Below the pieces are notes generated by a model that worked only from the letters and a program-made list of their open reading frames with translations, did not search any database and had not been told where the DNA came from. A DNA stretch of 10,112 nucleotides from positions 1-10,112 of the forward strand of contig CAIYWO010000199.1 in NCBI GenBank assembly GCA_903929925.1, written 5' to 3'. Position numbers and translations under genes: made by a program. Origin of the DNA: an uncultured beta proteobacterium. GTDB lineage: Bacteria > Pseudomonadota > Gammaproteobacteria > Burkholderiales > Burkholderiaceae_B. Shown piece after piece: positions 1 to 5,210 of this stretch. Numbering within the stretch: position 1 is the first letter of the stretch; each line of letters starts with the position of its first letter.

Positions 1-375
1 ATTCTCGTGCCGGCCTGGGCCAATGACCAGATCGACGCGCAAAAGCGACTCGCCTATGTCTACGACTTGATTCCTGAATTGCGAGCGTTTGCCCCTAGGC
101 GTGGTCAACAGTTATCAGGCGGGCAGCAAAAACTTGTCGCGTTGGGCCGTGCGCTGATGATCGGAACGAAACTGCTGTTGCTTGATGAGCCATTCGAGGG
201 TGTTGCCCCCGCGCTTGCGCAGCGGTTAGCTGAAGTCATTAGTCGTCTCAAGGACGAGGGGATGGCTGTGATTTTTTCAGAATCCGACCTTCAGTACTCA
301 GAGCATTTGGTTCAGAAGGTCTACAGCATTGATCGAGGCGCTGTTACTGAGCGGCCGTTAAAGCCACGCCTTTGA
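1..375 (+). CDS. livF: Branched-chain-type ABC transporter ATP-binding protein (LivF-like), 3' end only
   Basis: This is the C-terminal part of an ABC ATPase that would energise uptake of branched-chain amino acids or similar small organic acids or amides at the inner membrane. The frame is open from base 1, so the GTG at 7 is probably internal and the start lies outside the window. The Walker A motif is therefore not visible. What remains is the ABC signature LSGGQQ, a run GRALM typical of LivF/LivG/UrtE, Walker B LLLLDEP, and the LivF-like phrase EGVAPALAQRL, where the usual form is LGLAP. Where LivF proteins usually read VEQN, this one reads FSESD. Like other LivF proteins it has no canonical switch histidine there. 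The gene ends inside the 3' end of the convergent dioxygenase gene (32-base overlap). The family call is firm, but the substrate, and so the livF symbol, is uncertain without the permease and receptor genes upstream. Confidence 0.8.
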   Translation: MLVPAWANDQIDAQKRLAYVYDLIPELRAFAPRRGQQLSGGQQKLVALGRALMIGTKLLLLDEPFEGVAPALAQRLAEVISRLKDEGMAVIFSESDLQYSEHLVQKVYSIDRGAVTERPLKPRL

Positions 376-1192
376 TCATCAGTCGATAAAGAAAACGCTT
401 CTGTTCCGGATCGTAATCAGCGTTAGCCTGATGCATCACGGCTTGGTTATCCCAAATGACCATGTCGCCCACCTTCCATTGGTGGCGATATTCATAACGG
501 GCGTCTGTCGCACGCTGGTATAGATTTTCGATCAAGGCATAACCTTCATCCGCAGACATGCCCTCGATCCCTTCCATGCGACCCGTATTCAAGTACAGAG
601 CTGGTCTACCGCTACCAGGATGACGAATCACGATAGGCTGCAATGCGGTCGGAATTTTCGCGAGATCTTCAGGGCTGAGTTTGGTGAGTTCACGCGGGCT
701 ACGACTGCTTTGATGCACATGTAGTGACTTAAGGTTTTTAATGGTCTCTTTAAGAGCTTCAGGCAGGTCATCATAGGCTTGGCGGACATCGACAAACTGT
801 GTATCGCCTCCCGTTGGCGGAATTTGTAGCGCATGCAACGTGGTCGCTTTCGGAGGACAGCGGTCGTTAGAGTGATCGGTGTGATAGTTCTCTCCCCGCA
901 CTTGAAGCTTGCCGTTTTTGCGAGGCAGATCGTCCGTTGAATTGCAGCCGACCATGGGATAGTCTGGCAGCACATATTTTTTTAACTGCTGATCCATCAG
1001 TTCGCCGAAGATTTCGGCGGCACCCATAAACTGTGGCGGAGTCAGGGTTTGTTTGCGAAACACCAGCACAGCGTATTGTGCGAGTAGCGCATTGAGTCGC
1101 TGCTTCGTCGCGGTTGTCGTCGATTCGCTAAGATCGATACCGGAAATCTCGGCGCCAAAGTCTTTGCGGATCGGGTGAATGATCAGGGTCAT
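344..1192 (-). CDS. TauD/TfdA-family Fe(II)/2-oxoglutarate-dependent dioxygenase
   Basis: A cytoplasmic non-haem iron oxygenase of 282 residues that couples oxidative decarboxylation of 2-oxoglutarate to hydroxylation of a substrate. Typical family substrates are taurine, alkyl sulfonates or sulfates, and phenoxyacetates. The N-terminal family signature FGAEISGIDLS is at about residues 12-22. The iron ligands are visible as HTD at 104-106 and His254 in VMH. Arg266 and Arg270, in RFLYR, sit where TauD has its 2-oxoglutarate-binding and substrate-anion-binding arginines. The length is normal. The ATG at 1192 is preceded by a modest GAGAG. It follows the Bug receptor gene by 21 bases on the same strand, so the two are very likely co-transcribed, and the receptor may deliver the enzyme's substrate. 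Its 3' end overlaps the ABC ATPase gene. The substrate cannot be assigned; Arg270 suggests an acidic one. Confidence 0.93.
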   Translation of the reverse strand: MTLIIHPIRKDFGAEISGIDLSESTTTATKQRLNALLAQYAVLVFRKQTLTPPQFMGAAEIFGELMDQQLKKYVLPDYPMVGCNSTDDLPRKNGKLQVRGENYHTDHSNDRCPPKATTLHALQIPPTGGDTQFVDVRQAYDDLPEALKETIKNLKSLHVHQSSRSPRELTKLSPEDLAKIPTALQPIVIRHPGSGRPALYLNTGRMEGIEGMSADEGYALIENLYQRATDARYEYRHQWKVGDMVIWDNQAVMHQANADYDPEQKRFLYRLMIKGVALTAAQ

Positions 1193-1213
1193 AGGGCTCT
1201 CGAGTTGCTAGGA

Positions 1214-2182
1214 CTATTGTGCGGTGATACCAGTTTGCTTTGCGATGGTGGCCCAGCGAATGAGACCGTCATGAACGAGTTTTTTAAAATCTGCAATGGT
1301 CATTGGCTTTGGCTTCCCTCCGTCGGCAGCAAGAAATTCGATCAGTTCTCTTGAGGCGAGTGCCTTATTAACCGAGGCGTTAATGAATTCTTGTATCGCC
1401 GGATCTACATTCGCAGGGCCGAGTAGTCCCCACCACTGTTGGATCTCGTAGCCCTTAATTCCGGCTTCCTGAAAGGTCGGCATGTCTGGTGCAGCTTCAG
1501 AGCGCTGGGCACTTGTGACTGCGACACCCCGCAGCATGCCATTTCGTATTTGTGGCAAGACTTGTGTCATGCTGCCAATTGAAAATTCGATATGCCCACC
1601 CATGGTATCGGTCATGGCGGGGCTACCCCCTTTGTATTGCACTGCACTCATGTTGTTGCCGAGGGCCTGGCTTAGCATGACTCCTGCGAAGTGCTGGATG
1701 CTGCCTACGCCAGTCGCGCCGTAATTTAAGTTTGGAGTCGCTTTTAAATATTCAAAGTATTCCCGGGCATCTTTTCCAGGCGACTTGGGTTTCGCAGCTA
1801 GCGCTAGTGGCACTTCGCCAATCATAGCGATCGGAGTGAAGTCTTTGATTGGATCAAAAGGCAAGTTGTTGGCAACTGCAGGTGCCATCGTAAAGGTTGA
1901 GGAGCCTACGAGTAGCGTGTAACCATCACTACGCTGTTTGGCAACATAGGCAGCACCGATCGCTGTGCCTGCGCCTGGTTTGTTTTCAATGACGACGGGT
2001 TGGCCCCATTGCGCAGTCAGTTGCTTTGCCAATTGACGCGCAACGATATCGTTGGAGCCGCCCGGAGCAAACGGTACGACTAAGGTGACAGGCTTTTCAG
2101 GATAGGCGCACCAAGCGCTGGAAGCAATAAAAAAACTTAGGCCGCATATCAAGTTTGTAAATAGCTGGGCGATTGGTTTCAT
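1214..2182 (-). CDS. Bug/TctC-type tripartite tricarboxylate transporter substrate-binding receptor
   Basis: A periplasmic solute receptor of 322 residues. The N-terminus has Lys2, a hydrophobic stretch at about 7-20 and small residues near 21-26, as in a Sec signal peptide; cleavage after Ala23 is plausible. A cysteine at 25 is not in a good lipobox. The mature part has Bug landmarks in order: YPEKPVTLVVPFAPGGSND (about 27-45), NKPGAGTAIGA, DGYTLLVG, YKGG, a GGHIEF segment, GVAVTSAQRS, PTFQEAG and a WWGLLGPA stretch. Bug proteins bind carboxylates, amides or other small organics. Many are encoded away from any TctA/TctB membrane partner, as here. Gene order points to one transcript with the downstream dioxygenase. 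The start ATG at 2182 has a weak purine-rich site (GAGAAA) about 9 bases upstream. The ligand is unknown. Confidence 0.95.
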   Translation of the reverse strand: MKPIAQLFTNLICGLSFFIASSAWCAYPEKPVTLVVPFAPGGSNDIVARQLAKQLTAQWGQPVVIENKPGAGTAIGAAYVAKQRSDGYTLLVGSSTFTMAPAVANNLPFDPIKDFTPIAMIGEVPLALAAKPKSPGKDAREYFEYLKATPNLNYGATGVGSIQHFAGVMLSQALGNNMSAVQYKGGSPAMTDTMGGHIEFSIGSMTQVLPQIRNGMLRGVAVTSAQRSEAAPDMPTFQEAGIKGYEIQQWWGLLGPANVDPAIQEFINASVNKALASRELIEFLAADGGKPKPMTIADFKKLVHDGLIRWATIAKQTGITAQ

Positions 2183-2256
2183 CTCATTATTTCTCTAGTC
2201 AGACCCGACACACAATACTATGATAGGTCAACTTGTGGAATAGTTTGGAGCAGGAA
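2183..2256. promoter_or_regulatory. Divergent promoter region between the Bug receptor and MDR genes
   Basis: This 74-base gap must hold the start signals of both flanking genes. On the plus strand a candidate sigma70 promoter is TAGTCA (2196-2201), 17 bases, TATGAT (2219-2224), giving a start near 2231. The -35 overlaps the small palindrome GTCAGAC (2198-2204). On the minus strand TATCAT (2225-2220) could be a -10, but no convincing -35 is present. GGAG at 2247-2250 is the ribosome binding site of the plus-strand gene. All of this is by eye. Confidence 0.45.
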
Positions 2257-3237
2257 ATGAAAGCAGCATGGTATGAAAAAAATGGTGAAGCAAAAGACGT
2301 CTTAATCTTGGGCGAGTTACCTACCCCTGAGCCTGGTCCCGGTGAGGTGCGTGTCAAGGTGCATGTATCGGGTGTCAATCCGTCTGATGTGAAATCGCGT
2401 CGAAATCGACCGATCTATGCTCCCAAAATTATTCCGCATAGTGATGCAGGCGGTGTAATTGATGCGGTAGGCGCTGGTGTATCGACCGCACGTATTGGCG
2501 AGCGGGTTTGGACCTGGAATGCGCAGTATCAGCGCCCGTTTGGTACGGCCGCACAGTATGTTTGCTTGCCTCAAGCGCAGGCAATCAAACTGCCCGAGCA
2601 TGTCAGCTTTGACGGTGCTGCTTGTATGGGCATTCCTGGATTAACTGCTTATGAAGCGGTGCGACGCTGCGGAGAAATCGCAGGTAAGACTGTGCTTGTG
2701 ATTGGTGCAGCCTCCTCAGTCGGACATTATGCGGTGCAGATGGCGACGCTTAAAGGCGCGCGTGTCATCGGCACAGTGAGCTCAGATGCCAAAGCTGCTC
2801 ATGCACGCGCGGGTGGCGCTGCCGAGACGATTAACTACAAAACTGAAAATGTTGCAGAGCGTGTGAAGGCGCTCACAGAGGGCCGCGGGGCTGATGCAAT
2901 TATCGATATGGATTTCTCGACAACGACAGACTTGGTACGAGATGGTGCGCTGGCGCCACACGGAACCGTGGCCTGCTTTGGTTCGAATAAGGTTGAGCCA
3001 CCATCCATTCCATTCCGTCTATGTCTGACGACAAGTCTCAGCCTGCAATTTTTTCTTGTGTATGAGCTCACCCCCGCAGAGCGTGCAAACGCCTTGGCGG
3101 GGCTCTGTGGCGTGTTGCAGTCAGGGAAGCTTACGCACGCGATCGGCGCGCGATTTAAGCTTGAGGAAATCGTGGCGGCTCATCAGGCTGTTGAGCAAGG
3201 GCAGGTGATGGGCAATGCCGTGATCGATATTGCTTAA
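2257..3237 (+). CDS. Zinc-free medium-chain dehydrogenase/reductase, NADPH:quinone oxidoreductase-like
   Basis: A 326-residue MDR-superfamily protein resembling QorA/zeta-crystallin. Such enzymes reduce quinones or activated alkenes with NADPH in the cytoplasm. The N-terminal GroES-like fold shows GPGEVRVKV (about 27-35) and GVNPSD (39-44). The nucleotide-binding fold begins at about 144 with VLVIGAASSVG (glycine motif at 150-156), followed by GARVIGTVSS. The cysteines and histidines that bind catalytic and structural zinc in alcohol dehydrogenases are absent, supporting a quinone or enoyl reductase role. I chose ATG 2257 over the upstream TTG at 2233 because GGAG (2247-2250) is correctly spaced from it and MKAAWYEKNG is the usual family start. 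It faces the Bug operon and converges with the FMN dehydrogenase gene, sharing four bases at the stop codons. The substrate is unknown. Confidence 0.92.
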   Translation: MKAAWYEKNGEAKDVLILGELPTPEPGPGEVRVKVHVSGVNPSDVKSRRNRPIYAPKIIPHSDAGGVIDAVGAGVSTARIGERVWTWNAQYQRPFGTAAQYVCLPQAQAIKLPEHVSFDGAACMGIPGLTAYEAVRRCGEIAGKTVLVIGAASSVGHYAVQMATLKGARVIGTVSSDAKAAHARAGGAAETINYKTENVAERVKALTEGRGADAIIDMDFSTTTDLVRDGALAPHGTVACFGSNKVEPPSIPFRLCLTTSLSLQFFLVYELTPAERANALAGLCGVLQSGKLTHAIGARFKLEEIVAAHQAVEQGQVMGNAVIDIA

Positions 3238-4391
3238 GGCTGTTGTCCTGCACGCAATAAAAATCGCTCATTCAGATCGTCGAAATTCTTACAGCCGATC
3301 TGAGTGAGTACGGCATGTAGTTCACGACGCAAAATCGCGAAGACTTGGTCGGCACCTTCTTGCCCGAGTGCGGCAACTGCATAGAGAGTTGGGCGACCAA
3401 AGAAGCAGAACTGTGCTCCAAGGCATTTTGCAATCACGATGTCTGAGCCGCGACGCACACCACTTTCAAGCATAAGCGTCATTTTGTCGCCGACTGCGTC
3501 CCGGATTGCCGGAAACATCGTGATCGGCGAAGGCGCCACATCAAGTTGTCGCGCGCCATGATTTGATACGACGATTCCGTTCAAGCCAAGTTCTGCTGCT
3601 TTCATCGCATCGTCAGCGTGCAGTAAACCTTTGATGATGAGCGGGCCAGACCACTGGTCACGAATGCGAGCCACGGTATCCCAGTTAGTCATGGGCGCTG
3701 GTGTCAGGGTGCCGTATAAATCAGCAACCTGGTCAGCCGAGGCACCATCCGGGGCGTACGGTTGCCAATTGCTCATCATGGGCATGCCGCCCGCTCTGAG
3801 GTATTCGATGACCCAGCTAGGTTTGGTCATCGCATCCAACATGATGGAGGGAGTCATTCGGAATGGACGGGTGAAGCCATTTCGTTTGTTACGTTCCCGA
3901 TTCGAATTGACGGGAACATCGACGGTAATAGCGAGTACGCCCAGCCCCGCATTTTTTGCACGCTGCACGAGGTCTTGGTTAATGCGCTCATCGCTGGTCG
4001 CATACATCTGAAACCAGACATTATCTGGAGCGATTTTTGCTGCGTCTTCGAGTCTAAAGTTGCTTGCACTGGAAAGTAGAAAAGGGACGTTCGCTTTTTT
4101 GGCAGCAGCCGCAAGCATTGCGTCTGCGCCCGTACGAAACAAGCCCGCCATGCCCGTCGGTGAGATACCGACCGGGCTCGCGTATTCGCGCCCAAACAGG
4201 GTGGTCGTTTGGTTTATTTTGGTGACGTCGGCCAGATATCTTGGGATTAGCTGGTAATCCTGAAACGCGTTTCGATTTCGCACCAGGCCCGTCTCATCGT
4301 CGGCGCCGCCGTCGATGAAGTCAAAGGCAATCTTTGGAAGGCGGCGTTGCGCCATTGCGCGAAAGTCGTGAAGATTAATTGCGGTGGCCAT
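3234..4391 (-). CDS. FMN-dependent 2-hydroxyacid dehydrogenase/oxidase (LldD / glycolate oxidase family)
   Basis: A 385-residue flavoprotein that oxidises an L-2-hydroxy acid such as lactate, glycolate or mandelate to the 2-oxo acid. Family landmarks in order are FIDGGADDE (25-33), the FMN-binding ASPVGISPTGMAG (71-83), LLSSAS (105-110), FQMY (127-130), Lys254 in IIKG, the active-site SNHGARQLD (276-284) with catalytic His278 and Arg281, the flavin-phosphate segment GVRRG (311-315) and FGRPTLY (331-337). Glu309 replaces the Asp usual at the start of this last block (DSG/DGG). Phe23 sits where glycolate oxidase has Tyr24, a change shared with LldD. I chose ATG 4391 (MATAINLHDF) because the upstream in-frame ATG at 4493 would add 34 residues unlike the family and run through the divergent promoter. 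No strong ribosome site is seen (GAG only). Lactate is a guess; the family call is firm. Confidence 0.93.
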   Translation of the reverse strand: MATAINLHDFRAMAQRRLPKIAFDFIDGGADDETGLVRNRNAFQDYQLIPRYLADVTKINQTTTLFGREYASPVGISPTGMAGLFRTGADAMLAAAAKKANVPFLLSSASNFRLEDAAKIAPDNVWFQMYATSDERINQDLVQRAKNAGLGVLAITVDVPVNSNRERNKRNGFTRPFRMTPSIMLDAMTKPSWVIEYLRAGGMPMMSNWQPYAPDGASADQVADLYGTLTPAPMTNWDTVARIRDQWSGPLIIKGLLHADDAMKAAELGLNGIVVSNHGARQLDVAPSPITMFPAIRDAVGDKMTLMLESGVRRGSDIVIAKCLGAQFCFFGRPTLYAVAALGQEGADQVFAILRRELHAVLTQIGCKNFDDLNERFLLRAGQQP

Positions 4392-4452
4392 GGCGGACTC
4401 GGTTAATTTGTTGGCAATGATGCAGTGATGCACCAACAGCGGATTTTCAAAA

Positions 4453-4481
4453 TTTACTACAGTGTAGGTGCAATTTATAGT
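4453..4481 (+). promoter_or_regulatory. Predicted sigma70 promoter of the GST gene
   Basis: TTTACT (4453-4458) and TATAGT (4476-4481) match the -35 (4 of 6) and -10 (5 of 6) hexamers with a 17-base spacer, giving a start near 4488 and a leader of about 43 bases before ATG 4531. The rest of the 139-base divergent gap (4392-4530) must also carry the promoter of the minus-strand FMN dehydrogenase. The best candidate I find for it is TAGTTG, 16 bases, TACACT on the minus strand, which is weak. Confidence 0.4.
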
Positions 4482-4489
4482 ACAACTAT
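4477..4489. promoter_or_regulatory. Candidate FadR/GntR-subfamily operator
   Basis: The 13-base perfect inverted repeat ATAGT-ACA-ACTAT contains TAGTACAACTA (4478-4488). This fits the FadR-subfamily GntR operator consensus TNGTNNNACNA at every fixed position. It overlaps the predicted -10 and start site of the GST gene and lies 86 bases upstream of the FMN dehydrogenase start, so a bound repressor could affect both genes. LldR, a known regulator of lactate dehydrogenase genes, belongs to this subfamily. A second small palindrome, CTAC-AGT-GTAG (4457-4467), is centred 21 bases away (two helical turns) but does not fit the consensus. No GntR regulator gene is in the window. Confidence 0.45.
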
Positions 4490-4530
4490 GCATCCTTATT
4501 CTTCGTCACCCTTATTTAACGGATCGGTCT

Positions 4531-5130
4531 ATGAAAATCACGGTATCTGGAGCAAGCCCCTATGTTCGTAAGGTGATCGCATGCGCGATTGCCCGGGGTA
4601 TCGACGGACAATTTGAAAAATGGTCCATCTCGACAACCGATCCAATTTTGTCGGATTCAAACCCGCTAGGCAAGATTCCAACGCTTGTCACCGACGATGG
4701 CGTAGCAATGTTTGATAGCCCCGTCATTTGTGAATATATCGACAGTATCGGTACGGCAGCCCCCCTGTTTCCTGCCGCTGGTCCTGCGCGCTGGAAAGCG
4801 CTGCGCCTTCAGGCGATTGGTGATGGCATCTTAGATGCCAGTCAGCCTCGTCGTCGCGAGATCGCGTTGCCCCAAGACGAGGGGCGGATTGGCTACATCA
4901 AACTGCAACAAGGCAAAGTGGCTCGCGCGTTGGCCGTCCTGGAAGCTGAAGCAGCCTCGCTCGGTCAGTTAGCCACGGTCGGTGATATTGCCGTCGCGTG
5001 TGCTCTTGGATATCTTGACTTCCGCTTTGCAAATGAGCCTTGGCGTGCTGAGCACCCTAAGCTCGCAGCTTGGTATGCGAGCGTAGAGAAGCTTGCACCA
5101 TTGGCCAAGACGATCCCTGTCGCGGCGTAA
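4531..5130 (+). CDS. Glutathione S-transferase, YibF-like
   Basis: A 199-residue cytoplasmic protein with a thioredoxin-like N-terminal domain and an all-helical C-terminal domain, expected to bind glutathione and act on electrophiles. Visible marks are SPYVRKV (9-15) at the first strand-helix turn, PLGKIPTLV (45-53) with the cis-proline Pro50, and FDSPVICEYI (61-70), where Ser63 takes the glutathione-contacting place. GDGILDA follows at about 97-103, and near the C-terminus IAVACALGYLDFR. These phrases match Escherichia coli YibF closely. There is no N-terminal catalytic cysteine; Ser9 is the likely contact residue. I chose ATG 4531 because the fold starts there. The upstream ATG at 4468 would place the extra 21 residues across the promoter. 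It is monocistronic and ends at the terminator at 5164-5193. The real substrate is unknown. Confidence 0.9.
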   Translation: MKITVSGASPYVRKVIACAIARGIDGQFEKWSISTTDPILSDSNPLGKIPTLVTDDGVAMFDSPVICEYIDSIGTAAPLFPAAGPARWKALRLQAIGDGILDASQPRRREIALPQDEGRIGYIKLQQGKVARALAVLEAEAASLGQLATVGDIAVACALGYLDFRFANEPWRAEHPKLAAWYASVEKLAPLAKTIPVAA

Positions 5131-5137
5131 GCTTAAA

Positions 5138-5158
5138 AGCGCCCCTTAAAGCGGCGCT
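5138..5158. repeat. Short GC-rich inverted repeat after the GST gene
   Basis: AGCGCC (5138-5143) pairs with GGCGCT (5153-5158) around a 9-base loop, just after the GST stop codon and just before the main terminator. No T-run follows on either strand. It may be an auxiliary part of the termination region or may simply reflect composition. Confidence 0.3.
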
Positions 5159-5163
5159 CTATG

Positions 5164-5193
5164 TAAATCGGCCCTCTCAGGAGGGCCGATTTA
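5164..5193. terminator. Bidirectional intrinsic terminator between convergent GST and molybdenum hydroxylase operons
   Basis: A perfect 13-base stem runs from TAAATCGGCCCTC (5164-5176) to GAGGGCCGATTTA (5181-5193) around the tetraloop TCAG. The stem core is GC-rich and its base ends in A/T. On the plus strand it continues as TTTATTTAG, giving a U-rich end to GST transcripts. On the minus strand the stem itself ends in U residues, but the bases beyond are not T-rich, so termination there may be weaker. It lies 33 bases after the GST stop and 17 bases beyond the hydroxylase stop at 5211. Confidence 0.85.
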
Positions 5194-5210
5194 TTTAGTA
5201 CCCCTTGGTG

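Noticed and set aside
4392..4493. Extension of the FMN dehydrogenase to an in-frame ATG at 4493
   Set aside because: It would add 34 Cys-rich residues with no family counterpart and cover the divergent promoter and palindrome. MATAINLHDF at 4391 is the normal start.
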